DNA from: Rhodococcus tibetensis
GTDB taxonomy: Bacteria > Actinomycetota > Actinomycetes > Mycobacteriales > Mycobacteriaceae
Assembly: GCF_024438035.1 (NCBI RefSeq)
Contig: NZ_JANFQF010000021.1
Coordinates: forward strand, 1-64,000
Length of the DNA: 64,000 bases
Direction: 5' to 3'
Shown: in pieces, positions 7,208-15,841 of the stretch
How the letters are laid out: each line of letters begins with the position of its first letter
Numbering within the stretch: the stretch's first letter is position 1
Program-made: the position numbers and the translations under genes
The notes under the pieces: model-generated
Seen by the model: only the letters and a program-made list of their open reading frames with translations
The model's database searches: none
Told to the model about the DNA's origin: nothing

Positions 7208-9556
7208 GTGAGCACACCGTTTTCGCCACGTGACGACAGTGGGAATTCTGGCGGAACGTACGGTCGCGAGTTGCTCGACAGAGTGCTCGACGGCGTCCCT
7301 CACTACGAAACGCCACTGACATTCGCTGCCGAAATGCCCGCTCGGACGTCGTCACTGACGGATTGGCCCGTGTGGGTTCACCCCTCGGTCGTCTCGGCCC
7401 TGCAGCAGAATGGGATCGCTCGCCCCTGGAGCCATCAGGCCGCCGCCGCCGATCTCGCCCACCACGGGACAAATGTGGTGGTGTCGACGGGAACCGCTTC
7501 GGGGAAGTCGCTCGCCTACCAGCTTCCGGTACTCACCTCTCTGGCAATGGATCCGCGGTCGACCGCCCTCTACCTGTCCCCCACCAAAGCGCTGGGCGCA
7601 GACCAGTTGCGGGCGGTGACGTCGATCATCGACTCTGCGGAAGACCTTCGGGGTGCCTGCCCGTGCATGTTCGACGGTGACACACCGACGGAGGTGCGTC
7701 ACTGGGCACGCGAGAACTCACGGTGGCTCTTCACCAACCCAGACATGCTGCATATTTCCCTTCTCCGCACCCATCAGCGGTGGGCGCATTTCTTCCGCAA
7801 CCTTGCCTTCGTCGTGATCGATGAATGCCACTCCTACCGTGGTGTCTTCGGCTCCAACGTGGCACTCGTCCTGCGCCGCCTCCGACGCATCGCTGCACGG
7901 TACGGGGCAGACCCTGTCTTCGTTCTCGCATCCGCCACCACAGCGGATCCCGGCTCTGCCGCGTCCCGCCTGATCGGGGCCCCGTGCGCCGAAGTAGTGG
8001 ACGACGGGTCGCCCCACGGACCGCGAACCATCGCCCTGTGGGAGCCACCCCTCATGCGGGATGTGACGGGAGAGAACGGAAGTCCCGTCCGCAGGCCTGC
8101 AGGTTCGGAGGCCGCACGCATCATGGCCGCCCTGATGGCCGAAGGGGCACGCACTCTCACCTTCGTTCGTTCGCGGCGCGGCGCGGAGTTGACCGCCATG
8201 GCCACCAAACGCCTACTCGGGGAGGTCGATCCCGAACTCGCGACGCGGGTCGCGTCGTACCGAGCCGGCTACCTGGCCGAAGACCGGCGTGAACTCGAGG
8301 CTGCCCTCGCCGACGGAACGCTACTCGGTGCGGCAACGACGAACGCGCTCGAGCTCGGAGTCGACATCGCCGGACTCGATGCCGTGGTCGTCGCTGGATT
8401 TCCCGGGACAGTTGCCTCGTTCTGGCAGCAAGGAGGCCGTTCCGGTCGGCGCGGCGAAGGATCCCTCGTGGTCCTGGTGGCCCGTGACGATCCACTCGAC
8501 ACCTACCTGGTCCACCATCCTTCCGCACTGCTGGACAAGCCGGTGGAGGCAACGGTCACCGACCCGTCCAATCCCTACGTCCTCGGTCCGCAATTGCTCT
8601 GCGCAGCAATGGAGTTGCCGCTGTCCGATGCCGAAGCCGACAAGTTCGGGGGACTGGACGTCCTCGCGAAGCTGTCCGAGCAGGGCCTGATTCGCAGGCG
8701 CGCCCACGGTTGGTTCGTGACCGCGGGGACAAATCCGCATGGCGCGCTGGATATCCGGGGCGGAATCGGTACGCAAGTAGCAATTGTGGTGTCGGAAACC
8801 GGACGCCTACTCGGAACCGTCGACACCGGTCGCGCCCCTGCCACCGTCCATCCCGGCGCCGTGCACATCCATCAGGGTGAGTCCTATGTCGTCGACGAAC
8901 TGGATCTCGATCAAGGTCTCGCCTTGGTGCACGCCGAGGACCCCGATTGGACGACGTCGGCTCGGGAAACCACCGAGATCTCCGTGACCGCCGTGCTCGA
9001 GCAGAAACTGTTCGGTGACGTCGAAGTCGCACTTGCCGAGGTAGAGGTGACGCATCAGGTGATCGGATTCCTACGCCGACTGCCGTCCGGCGAAGTTCTC
9101 GACGCAGTGGAGTTGGACATGCCCGAGCAGACCCTGTGCACCCGAGCCGTGATGTACACGATGACCCCGGAGTTGCTCGCACAGGCCGGTGTCCCGGCCG
9201 AACGAGTGCCCGGATCACTCCACGCCGCTGAGCACGCCGCGATCGGACTCCTACCCCTGGTCGCGATATGTGATCGCGGGGACATCGGCGGCGTCTCGAC
9301 CGCCCTGCATGCCGACACCGGCTTACCCACCGTCTTCGTCTACGACGGACACGCCGGTGGTGCCGGATTCGCCGACCGGGGTCACGCCGAGCTCACGCGA
9401 TGGCTGGGCGCGACCCGGGAAGCGATCACTTCCTGTGAGTGCACCTCCGGTTGCCCTTCCTGTGTGTACTCACCGAAATGCGGCAACGGAAACGACCCCC
9501 TCGACAAGGATGGTGCGATCCGGGTTCTCACCGCGGTGCTGGACGCGCTCGGCTGA
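7208..9556 (+). CDS. DEAD/DEAH-box helicase with C-terminal DUF1998 (MrfA/YprA-like)
   Basis: 782 residues, GTG start. Superfamily 2 helicase core: Walker A GTASGKS near residue 100, DECH box in VVIDECHSYRG near 204, motif III region SATTADP, and the second RecA domain with QQGGRSGRRGEGS (motif VI) near 420. The C-terminus carries a cysteine cluster CECTSGCPSC...C typical of the DUF1998 zinc-binding domain of Bacillus MrfA and eukaryotic Hrq1-like helicases. MrfA functions in mitomycin C adduct repair, so a DNA-repair role is the family-based inference. It corresponds in position to Rv3649. It ends 9 bp from the convergent Tad cluster. Confidence 0.88.
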   Translation: MSTPFSPRDDSGNSGGTYGRELLDRVLDGVPHYETPLTFAAEMPARTSSLTDWPVWVHPSVVSALQQNGIARPWSHQAAAADLAHHGTNVVVSTGTASGKSLAYQLPVLTSLAMDPRSTALYLSPTKALGADQLRAVTSIIDSAEDLRGACPCMFDGDTPTEVRHWARENSRWLFTNPDMLHISLLRTHQRWAHFFRNLAFVVIDECHSYRGVFGSNVALVLRRLRRIAARYGADPVFVLASATTADPGSAASRLIGAPCAEVVDDGSPHGPRTIALWEPPLMRDVTGENGSPVRRPAGSEAARIMAALMAEGARTLTFVRSRRGAELTAMATKRLLGEVDPELATRVASYRAGYLAEDRRELEAALADGTLLGAATTNALELGVDIAGLDAVVVAGFPGTVASFWQQGGRSGRRGEGSLVVLVARDDPLDTYLVHHPSALLDKPVEATVTDPSNPYVLGPQLLCAAMELPLSDAEADKFGGLDVLAKLSEQGLIRRRAHGWFVTAGTNPHGALDIRGGIGTQVAIVVSETGRLLGTVDTGRAPATVHPGAVHIHQGESYVVDELDLDQGLALVHAEDPDWTTSARETTEISVTAVLEQKLFGDVEVALAEVEVTHQVIGFLRRLPSGEVLDAVELDMPEQTLCTRAVMYTMTPELLAQAGVPAERVPGSLHAAEHAAIGLLPLVAICDRGDIGGVSTALHADTGLPTVFVYDGHAGGAGFADRGHAELTRWLGATREAITSCECTSGCPSCVYSPKCGNGNDPLDKDGAIRVLTAVLDALG

Positions 9557-9565
9557 GTGGCCGGC

Positions 9566-9922
9566 TCATTCCGCAGGTCCCGCCCGCGCAACGGCCCGGG
9601 CATCTCGAATGCCGAGCGAGGACAGCAACACCGGGGCGTTGACCGTCACCTCCACATCCCAGGCCTCGACCTTGCAGTCGATCATCTCGACATGCATCCG
9701 CTGGGCCACGACCCGCGCCGCGGCGCACGCGGACTCGCCGCCCCGGTCGAGTCCCACACCGGCGGCAAGGGCAGCGAGGTCGGCCGCGGACTGAGCCCGA
9801 TGCCGCACCGAGACCGCCGAACCGACGTGCAGCAGAGTCGCCGTGATCACCACGAGGGCCGCGAGCGCGAAACACGCGAGCACCGTGGCAGAACCACGCT
9901 CGCCCCCCGGCTGGGCACTCAC
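9566..9922 (-). CDS. Rv3654c-type TadE-like pilus assembly protein
   Basis: 118 residues. The N-terminus GERGSATVLACFALAALVVI carries a pseudopilin-type processing site (G-S-A-T-V-L) followed by one hydrophobic helix, then a short extracytoplasmic domain with two cysteines. This matches the actinobacterial Rv3654c family of TadE/TadG-like proteins. It overlaps the preceding tadE gene by 4 bp (ATGA), showing translational coupling. It is the last gene of the Tad operon. A published proposal that the M. tuberculosis homologues act on host macrophages cannot be assessed from this sequence. Confidence 0.82.
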   Translation of the reverse strand: MSAQPGGERGSATVLACFALAALVVITATLLHVGSAVSVRHRAQSAADLAALAAGVGLDRGGESACAAARVVAQRMHVEMIDCKVEAWDVEVTVNAPVLLSSLGIRDARAVARAGPAE

Positions 9923-10287
9923 CGCCCACCCCTACCTGCAACAGTCGGCTCGAGCGCCGCGACGGCTTCCGCCGAGATATGCACGAGTGGGAGGAGCGGA
10001 CTGCGGGCACGCACGGTGGCCACGACAAAAGCCCCGTCCTCTCGCAACTCCACGTCCGCGCCCTCCGGAGCCACCCTCATTGCCGCGGACATCGCCGACT
10101 CCCGATCTCCCCGGGCAGCGAGGCGAGCCGCTTCCCGAGCCGAATCGACACAGCGAACCTGGAGCGTCGCCGCCGTGATTGCTCCGATGCACAGGACGAC
10201 CACTACCACGATGGACGCGATCGCAATGGCCGCCTCCACCGTGACCGCCCCCGCATCCGAGCGGCCAAACCCCTTCGACGGTGCCAT
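9919..10287 (-). CDS. tadE: TadE family minor pilin (Rv3655c-like)
   Basis: 122 residues starting MAPSKGFGRSDAGAVTVEAA. The class-III signal DAGAVTVEAAIAIAS has the Glu at +5 after the glycine/alanine cleavage point, and a hydrophobic helix spans residues about 17-38. A conserved RxxAREAAR stretch follows (DSAREAARLAARGD). TadE-type pseudopilins help assemble Flp pili and need the TadV/CpaA prepilin peptidase, which is not encoded in this window. The start overlaps the stop of the Flp pilin gene (TGATG), supporting this start over longer versions. Confidence 0.84.
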   Translation of the reverse strand: MAPSKGFGRSDAGAVTVEAAIAIASIVVVVVLCIGAITAATLQVRCVDSAREAARLAARGDRESAMSAAMRVAPEGADVELREDGAFVVATVRARSPLLPLVHISAEAVAALEPTVAGRGGR

Positions 10288-10490
10288 CAGACCGCGGTAC
10301 TCAGCGCCTTGTCGATGATGTTCGTCAGCGCGGTCACGATGCTGTCGCCGGTGACGACCGAGTAAAGCACCGCTCCGAACGCCGCCGCGGCGATGGTGCC
10401 GATCGCGTACTCGGCGGTCGACATCCCCTCCTCCCCCACTGCGAGCAGGGTCAAGCGAGCCGTAAGTGCGCGCATCTTGTTCTCCATCAT
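10287..10490 (-). CDS. flp: Flp-type pilin (DUF4244)
   Basis: 67 residues. The leader MMENKMRALTARLTLLAVGEEG ends in glycine and the mature part begins MSTAEYAIGTIAAAAFGAVL, with glutamate at +5 and tyrosine at +6, hallmarks of Flp pilins. A hydrophobic helix polymerises the pilus. AAGGGGGAAAC directly upstream of the ATG at 10490 is an unusually strong ribosome site for this window, consistent with a major structural subunit. The gene lies between tadC and tadE. It is the structural component of the machine encoded upstream (TadA ATPase, TadB/TadC platform). Confidence 0.88.
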   Translation of the reverse strand: MMENKMRALTARLTLLAVGEEGMSTAEYAIGTIAAAAFGAVLYSVVTGDSIVTALTNIIDKALSTAV

Positions 10491-10540
10491 GTTTCCCCCT
10501 TGATGAACCGGCGCAGCGGATCTGCACCGGGAGTATGAAG

Positions 10541-11122
10541 TCAGAGCAGTCCGCCGTCGACGACGCGGGAGGCGAGACCGATGACGACGGGAACGATCCC
10601 GAGGCAGATGAAGGCCGGTAGGAAGCACAGACCCAGCGGACCGCTGATCAGCACGCCGGCGCGTTCGGCCGATGCCGCCGCCGAATCCTCGGCATGGGTG
10701 CGGCTTTCGGTAGCCAGCTCGGTCATGGAACCGGCCAACGACGAACCCGATCGCGCCGAGCGACGGGCCATCCGAGCGAGTGATTCGGTGGCTGGATCAG
10801 ACGCCGCCGATTCCCAGGCGGTGGCTGCGTCCGCTCCCAGAGACAGCAGATCCGCTGCTCGGCGCAACGACTCGGACAACGGTGGTGGGGCAGTGAGCGA
10901 CACCGCCTCGGCAGCAACGGCGACCGGGAGGCCCGAGCGTAGGCACGCAGCCAGCAGGTCGAACGTGGCAGCGATAGCGAGCGGGTCCTCACGGCGGCGT
11001 CGATCGTCACTGTCGACGTCCACGATCGGACTGCGCTCGTCTCGCAGACGGCCCCGTGAAGGCCGTCGGCCGGGAAGGACGAGAAGTGCACCGGCCATGA
11101 GAGATAATGTGATCCAGCTCAT
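10541..11122 (-). CDS. tadC: TadC-like type II secretion F-domain protein
   Basis: 193 residues with an N-terminal membrane segment (residues 4-16 hydrophobic) and a C-terminal hydrophobic hairpin (GPLGLCFLPAFICLGIVPVV and the end). The central cytoplasmic T2SSF helical domain contains LAACLRSGLPVAVAAEAVS. Shorter than proteobacterial TadC, as usual in actinobacteria. With TadB it forms the inner-membrane platform that the TadA ATPase drives. The start at 11122 (MSWITLSLMAG) makes a 4-bp ATGA overlap with tadB. Confidence 0.85.
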   Translation of the reverse strand: MSWITLSLMAGALLVLPGRRPSRGRLRDERSPIVDVDSDDRRRREDPLAIAATFDLLAACLRSGLPVAVAAEAVSLTAPPPLSESLRRAADLLSLGADAATAWESAASDPATESLARMARRSARSGSSLAGSMTELATESRTHAEDSAAASAERAGVLISGPLGLCFLPAFICLGIVPVVIGLASRVVDGGLL

Positions 11123-11910
11123 TCCGTTACCTGCGCTGTGATTCGATCGGTCCACAAGAGTCCCGCACACACCAAGCCCGTACCCAGTACTGCCAGACCG
11201 CCGCCGAGTCCGCCACCGAACAGCACGTCGAGTGGTGCCGCACCCATCATGTGGCCGAGGCCGATACCCAGGAGCGGAAGCCCAGCAAGGACGCTCGCTG
11301 TTGCCCTCGCGCCCGCCAGCCCCGCCTCGGTGCGTTGACGGAATCGTCGTCGACCGAGCAGATCGGTGCGCGCGGCCTCCAGTAACTCGGCGAGCGCCAG
11401 ACCGTGCTTCTCCGCGACGTCCCAGATGTCGGCAACTCGGGCCAGTTCGACTCCGACCCGAGAATCGTTGGTACGCAAACCATCCGCAGCGGTACCACCG
11501 AGGCGCGCGCGTGCCGAGGCGGCGCGAAAGGCCACCGACACGACACCGGAACTCTCATCCGCCGCAGTGTCACACGCCGTCGCAGGATGCGCACCGACGC
11601 GCAGTTCGGCAGTGACCACCTCGAGGCTCGACAGAATCACGCGCAGATCGGCATCTCTCGCGCGAGCTGCTCTTCGCCGCACATACCTGAAACGGAATGT
11701 GGCGCCTGCCATCACCGCCGCAAGCACCACCGAGATTCCGCCCAGTTGGTAGAAGACGGGAAGGACGACGAGCGCAGGCGGAACTATTCCGGGCACTTTC
11801 GTGCCTCGCCGGGTCGGCCGTCGTCCGACAGCGGTAAGCAGGCGGGTCCGGGCCAGCGCTGACGGCATCGCGAGGAGAGCGCAGGCCAGGACCACGAGAC
11901 CCACGATCAT
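11119..11910 (-). CDS. tadB: TadB-like type II secretion F-domain protein
   Basis: 263 residues beginning MIVGLVVLACALLAMPSALA. Two N-terminal hydrophobic segments (about 1-20 and 42-68) flank a basic loop. A cytoplasmic helical domain contains VVTAELRVGAHPATAC and the late motif ELARVADIWDVAEKHGLALAEL, typical of T2SSF proteins. Two C-terminal membrane helices follow from about residue 205. It is the inner-membrane platform component of the Tad pilus. The gene overlaps tadA and tadC by 4 bp on each side, consistent with strict coexpression. Confidence 0.86.
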   Translation of the reverse strand: MIVGLVVLACALLAMPSALARTRLLTAVGRRPTRRGTKVPGIVPPALVVLPVFYQLGGISVVLAAVMAGATFRFRYVRRRAARARDADLRVILSSLEVVTAELRVGAHPATACDTAADESSGVVSVAFRAASARARLGGTAADGLRTNDSRVGVELARVADIWDVAEKHGLALAELLEAARTDLLGRRRFRQRTEAGLAGARATASVLAGLPLLGIGLGHMMGAAPLDVLFGGGLGGGLAVLGTGLVCAGLLWTDRITAQVTE

Positions 11911-13112
11911 GTCGCCACCACCCGTTCGGCAGGTTCATCTCGGATACGCCGAGCGCAGAGTTGCTGCAGCAGTGCAGCACCCGCGTCCGGACCAATACCG
12001 AAGGTCCATGCCGGGACGATGGTGACGAGCCCACGGTCGTCATAGGTGACCACACCGATCTGCATCAGCTGCCGCGCCCCACTCGAGGACCGGTGCACGT
12101 GCAGGATCACCTGGACGGCCGCGGCCAGTTGACTGTGCAGAGCTCTGCGGTCCATTCCGCCCAGCGCCGCGAGGGCCTCGAGCCGGGCGGGCACTTCCTC
12201 GGGCGAGTTGGCATGGACGGTCCCCGCCCCGCCGTCGTGCCCGGTGTTCAGAGCCGTCAACAAGTCGACGACCTCTGCACCGCGCACCTCCCCCACAACG
12301 ATTCGATCGGGACGCATACGGAGAGACTGGCGCACCAGGTCGCGGACGGTCACTTCGCCGACTCCTTCGACGTTGGCCGCCCGCGCCACGAGCCGGACCA
12401 CATGCGGGTGCCTCGGTGCGAGCTCGGCGGCATCTTCGACACAGATGATGCGTTCGGCTGGGTCGACGGCACCGAGCAGCGCGGCGAGCAGGGTGGTCTT
12501 TCCGGCGCCCGTGCCCCCGGTGACCAGAAAGGCGAGCCGCGCGCGCACCACCGTTCCGAGCAGGGCGTGAGCCTCGTCGGTGAGGGCGCCGCCTGCGAGG
12601 AGTGCGTCGAGTCCCTGGGTTGCCGGCCGCAGCACTCGCAGCGACAGGCACGTTCCACCGTGAGCCACAGGGGCGAGCACGGCGTGGAGCCGCACTCCGA
12701 ACGAGCCGTTGCCTACCCCGCGCAGGCGCCCGTCGACCCAGGGTTGCGCGTCGTCGAGCCGGCGACCGGCAGACAGGGCGAGACGTTGAGCGAGTCTGCG
12801 CACCGCCGCCTCGTCGGCGAACCGGACTTCGGTGTGTTCGAGGCCGCGACCCTGGTCGACCCACACCTGGTCGGGGGCGGTGACGAGGACGTCCGCGACG
12901 CCGGGCCGAGTGAGCAGCGCCTCGAGAGGGCCTGCCCCCGTCAGCTCGGTCATCAGTACCCTCAACGCACCGAGCAGGTCCGTGTCACCGAGCACACCAC
13001 CGGACTCGGTGCGGATGGCTGCAGCGACCGTTGCGGGGGTGGGCTCCCCCGAGGTGTGGGCAAGGCGTTCCCGGACCCGGTCGAGGAGGTCGGGCGTGAC
13101 GAGGGAGCTCAC
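11907..13112 (-). CDS. tadA: TadA/CpaF-type secretion ATPase
   Basis: 401 residues from a GTG start overlapping the ssd stop (GTGA). Long upstream extensions are rejected because of this coupling. N-terminal all-alpha domain, then the ATPase core with Walker A GGTGAGKT at 199-206, Asp box around IICVEDAAEL, Walker B region RIVVGEVRGAE at about 270-280 and His box GTVHANS near 297. It powers Flp pilus extension. Length and motifs are complete. It is the second gene of the ssd-tadABC-flp-tadE operon. Confidence 0.92.
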   Translation of the reverse strand: MSSLVTPDLLDRVRERLAHTSGEPTPATVAAAIRTESGGVLGDTDLLGALRVLMTELTGAGPLEALLTRPGVADVLVTAPDQVWVDQGRGLEHTEVRFADEAAVRRLAQRLALSAGRRLDDAQPWVDGRLRGVGNGSFGVRLHAVLAPVAHGGTCLSLRVLRPATQGLDALLAGGALTDEAHALLGTVVRARLAFLVTGGTGAGKTTLLAALLGAVDPAERIICVEDAAELAPRHPHVVRLVARAANVEGVGEVTVRDLVRQSLRMRPDRIVVGEVRGAEVVDLLTALNTGHDGGAGTVHANSPEEVPARLEALAALGGMDRRALHSQLAAAVQVILHVHRSSSGARQLMQIGVVTYDDRGLVTIVPAWTFGIGPDAGAALLQQLCARRIRDEPAERVVAT

Positions 13113-14203
13113 GCTGCCCACTCTCGGGAACGCGGCCTCTCGGCGGCCGTGTCGAGGATCGCCGACGCAGCCGCCGCGAGCGCCGAACGCCGACCGGGTT
13201 TCAAGCCACCGTGCTCGAGCATGGCGGTGAGGGAGCGCTCGGCGCGTATGGACGCGATCAGTGGCAGGTCGAGCACTTCTGCCACATCCGAGCCTCGCAG
13301 ACCTCCCGGTGCCGGGCCTCGCACCACGACACCCTGATTGGGGTTCCGCTCGATGATCCACTGCGCGACCTTGCCGGCAGCGATACAAGCCCGGACGGTC
13401 GCCGGCACTACGAGGACCACCAGGTCTGCCAGTTCGAGGACCGTTTCGGTGACCGGTCCGGGGAACCTGGACAAGTCACATACGACGAGATCACCCGCGT
13501 GACGGCTGGCGTCGATAACCGCGCGGGCCGCTGCCGGCGTCGGCCCTGCACTCGCGTGGCCGCTACGACTGCAGGAGAGGACCCGTAACTGTTCGCCGCG
13601 GGCGGGGAGCGCGTCTCTGAGCGCGTCGGACGAGATCCGCCCGCCCTCGATCGACAGGCCCGACCAACGCAGGCCTGGAACGTCCTCGAGACCGAGGAGC
13701 ACGTCCAGACCCGACCCCCACGCATCGGCGTCCAGCAGCAGTGTCGGCTCCGCTCGCGCACCTGCGGCGGCACACAGCGCCACCGCGGTTGCCATGGTGG
13801 ATGCACCGGCACCCCCGCAGCCCCCGACGACCGCGACGACGCTGCCGTCCGCCTCAGGTTTCTGAGGTTGCTCGCCGAGAACCGTGACGAGAGCGGCTTC
13901 GTCCTCCGGTACCGCCAGTACGTGCTCGGCGCCGACCGCGGTCGCGATCCTCCACTCGTCGATGCCCGGCGCACCGGCACAGAGCAACACCACCCGGCGG
14001 CGGCGAGGCAGACGCTGACAGCAGGCGATGGCAGCCCGCGTGTCGAGGACGACGAGGGGAGCGCTGGCCCAGGTGTGGCGCGCATCCGCGAGGTCGACTT
14101 CGTCGAGCCTGCGATCCGCTGCGGCGGCAACCCGGCGAATGCTGTGCAGGAGAGCCGGGTCGTCGATCAGAACCAGCACTTCCCCACCGATGTCTGCGTC
14201 CAT
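13109..14203 (-). CDS. ssd: Septum-site-determining/TadZ-like MinD-family protein (Ssd)
   Basis: 364 residues starting MDADIGGEVLVLIDDPALLH. The N-terminal half resembles a response-regulator-like domain (VLVLIDDPALLHSIRRVAAA...). The C-terminal half is a MinD/ParA-like fold in which the P-loop region is VVGGCGGAGAST: the deviant Walker A lysine is absent, as in other Ssd proteins. The later DLSRFPGPVTETVL and VLVVPAT segments fit the family. In M. tuberculosis Ssd affects septation, while in Tad loci this protein type is the TadZ-like polar localisation factor. It is first in the Tad operon, with the 6C sRNA gene upstream on the same strand. Confidence 0.85.
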   Translation of the reverse strand: MDADIGGEVLVLIDDPALLHSIRRVAAAADRRLDEVDLADARHTWASAPLVVLDTRAAIACCQRLPRRRRVVLLCAGAPGIDEWRIATAVGAEHVLAVPEDEAALVTVLGEQPQKPEADGSVVAVVGGCGGAGASTMATAVALCAAAGARAEPTLLLDADAWGSGLDVLLGLEDVPGLRWSGLSIEGGRISSDALRDALPARGEQLRVLSCSRSGHASAGPTPAAARAVIDASRHAGDLVVCDLSRFPGPVTETVLELADLVVLVVPATVRACIAAGKVAQWIIERNPNQGVVVRGPAPGGLRGSDVAEVLDLPLIASIRAERSLTAMLEHGGLKPGRRSALAAAASAILDTAAERPRSREWAA

Positions 14204-14360
14204 GGCAGTGAGCGTGCCCGGCACGGCACCACGCCGGGAAGGGGGACTGAGCGATCTGTGGACAACTTCTGCCCTGTGGATAGAAATCGGTACGATCGCA
14301 CCATTCTGCGGGAACCGGGCTGTATTTCGTCGGGGACTTCGAGACACTTGCCGCAAACAG

Positions 14361-14453
14361 AGGACGACCCTCGCCAGGGGGGGAGGAGGCGAGGGTCGTC
14401 GGTGTTCAGCCCCGGGGGGTCGGGCTGAACATGTCCGAATCAAATCCGGACAT
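14361..14453 (-). ncRNA. 6C small RNA
   Basis: On the minus strand three hairpins follow in order. First is ATGTCCG/CGGACAT (14453-14431). Second is GTTCAGCCC/GGGCTGAAC (14430-14404) with a loop of six C residues. Third is a 13-bp stem GACGACCCTCGCC/GGCGAGGGTCGTC (14400-14363) with another run of more than six C in its loop. Two C-loop hairpins define the conserved actinobacterial 6C RNA, and the site between ssd and the HAD gene is the same as B11/6C in mycobacteria. The last stem probably terminates transcription (CTCTGTTT follows). 5' and 3' ends are approximate. Confidence 0.88.
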
Positions 14454-14458
14454 CTTTG

Positions 14459-14489
14459 ATACTACACCTCTCCAGATGGCTATTTGCAA
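14459..14489 (-). promoter_or_regulatory. Candidate promoter of the 6C sRNA
   Basis: TAGTAT (14464-14459) as -10 lies 6 bases before the predicted RNA 5' end. TTGCAA (14489-14484) at 19 bp spacing is the best nearby -35. Spacing is long, so the -35 assignment is tentative. Confidence 0.45.
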
Positions 14490-14594
14490 GTTCAACTGTC
14501 GAACGGTTGTGCCGTGTCGCAAGTGTCGTACGAGGTCCGCGCTGTGGCGTCCGGAACGCACCTCCCCGGCCGAGCAGCGCATATCCTGGCACGT

Positions 14595-15431
14595 GTGACC
14601 GTGAAGCCGCAGACAAGTGCAGAGACAGGTCGACACACCGAGACGGGTCGAGTGGCCGCATTCTTCGACCTCGACAAGACGATCATCGCCAAATCGAGCA
14701 CCCTCGCGTTCAGCAGACCGTTCTTCGACCAAGGGCTCATCAACCGCCGGTCGGTCCTCAAGAGCAGCTACGCCCAGTTCCTCTTCCTGTTGTCCGGCGC
14801 CGACCACGATCAGATGGAACGGATGCGCGCCTATCTGACCAGCATGTGCGCCGGGTGGAACGTGGAACAAGTCCGGGCCGTGGTGGCCGAGACACTGCAC
14901 GACATCGTTGACCCCCTCGTGTTCGCGGAGGCCGCCGATCTCATGGCGGATCACAAGCTACGGGGTCACGACGTGGTCGTGGTCTCGGCATCGGGCGAGG
15001 AGGTGGTGGCACCGATCGCCGAGGCGTTGGGAGCCACCCGCAGCACCGCCACGCGCATGGCGGTGAGGGACGGTCTCTACACAGGCGAGGTGGAGTTCTA
15101 CTGTTACGGCGAGGGGAAGGTGGAAGCCATGCTCGAGCTGGCCGAGGAGAACGGCTACGACCTGTCGGCCTGCTATGCCTATTCCGACTCCGTCACCGAC
15201 CTCCCCATGCTGACCGCGGTGGGTCACCCGACGGCCGTCAACCCGGATCGCGCACTACGGAAGGTTGCAGCCGGAAACGGTTGGCCCATATTGACTTTCT
15301 CAAATCCGGTTTCTCTCCGGGCACGCCTGCAGTCGCCGTCGGCGACGAGGGTCGCCACCACGGCGGCCGTCAGCATAGGCGCCCTCGTCGCCGGTGCGTT
15401 CACCTATGGAGTCCTGCGGCGCAAGCGCTGA
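14595..15431 (+). CDS. HAD-IB family phosphatase with C-terminal membrane anchor
   Basis: 278 residues from a GTG at 14595 (VTVKPQTSAETG). A second GTG two codons later, and longer versions running over the sRNA promoter, are possible. HAD motif I is FFDLDKTII with the nucleophile Asp, motif II is VVVSASGEE, and motif IV is YSDSVTDLPML. The extra helical cap follows motif I, placing it in the SerB-like HAD-IB subfamily. The last 30 residues form a hydrophobic helix ending GVLRRKR, suggesting membrane attachment. It corresponds to Rv3661. Substrate is unknown; phosphoserine or lyso-lipid phosphates are family possibilities. Confidence 0.85.
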   Translation: MTVKPQTSAETGRHTETGRVAAFFDLDKTIIAKSSTLAFSRPFFDQGLINRRSVLKSSYAQFLFLLSGADHDQMERMRAYLTSMCAGWNVEQVRAVVAETLHDIVDPLVFAEAADLMADHKLRGHDVVVVSASGEEVVAPIAEALGATRSTATRMAVRDGLYTGEVEFYCYGEGKVEAMLELAEENGYDLSACYAYSDSVTDLPMLTAVGHPTAVNPDRALRKVAAGNGWPILTFSNPVSLRARLQSPSATRVATTAAVSIGALVAGAFTYGVLRRKR

Positions 15432-15466
15432 CGCGCGGCAACACGCGACACGGCCACAAACCGAAT

Positions 15467-15502
15467 TTGACACTTGCTGTGAGGTGGGTCACGGGGTACA
15501 AA
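15467..15502 (+). promoter_or_regulatory. Candidate promoter of the Ms1-type RNA
   Basis: TTGCTG (15474-15479) and TACAAA (15497-15502) are separated by 17 bp. An overlapping TTGACA at 15467 is 24 bp from the -10 and is less well placed. The predicted start is about 15508. Confidence 0.5.
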
Positions 15503-15507
15503 GGAGT

Positions 15508-15808
15508 TACGGAAGAACGGAAGGCCAAGATCGACCCAGAAGAGAAGGATCGATCTCCCGACCGAGATTCCCGGCACGGGCACTAGGTACCCACGCGGAG
15601 CACAAGCCACTATAAGGGCAGAAGCGTTGTGGGCCTGCGAGACTCGGGTTTTCATCGGCAAGGACCCTGCACCGGTTGCAGGGACGACCCGACGACAGTC
15701 GAACTCTCGCCGAGGCCATCCACACAACCCACCGAGCACGCTTGGTAACCGGTAGTCCGCGCTGACGGGCGGCGAAGTCGATGAAAGTCGGCAGCGCCGC
15801 CCGTTTCG
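15508..15808 (+). ncRNA. Ms1/MTS2823-type small RNA
   Basis: No protein gene fits this 410-bp intergenic stretch. A promoter at 15474-15502 and a 10-bp terminator stem ACGGGCGGCG/CGCCGCCCGT (15765-15804, then TTTCG) bound a transcript of about 300 nt, the size of Ms1 in Mycobacterium smegmatis. An internal hairpin CCCTGCA/TGCAGGG lies near 15664-15684. The position between the Rv3661-like HAD gene and the Rv3662c-like gene is the same as MTS2823/Ms1, which binds core RNA polymerase lacking sigma in stationary phase (established for mycobacteria). Identification is by location, size and boundaries; the fold was not computed. Confidence 0.75.
15765..15808 (+). terminator. Terminator of the Ms1-type RNA
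   Basis: Ten-base perfectly paired arms (15765-15774 and 15795-15804) are followed by TTTCGTGT. It sits 34 bp from the stop of the convergent gene and may serve both directions. Confidence 0.6.
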
Positions 15809-15841
15809 TGTGGTCGCTCGACCGTGTGCCGAATCCTGATG

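Noticed and set aside
11961-13337. 458-residue plus-strand frame opposite tadA
   Set aside because: Antisense shadow of a gene with intact Walker motifs and coupled neighbours.
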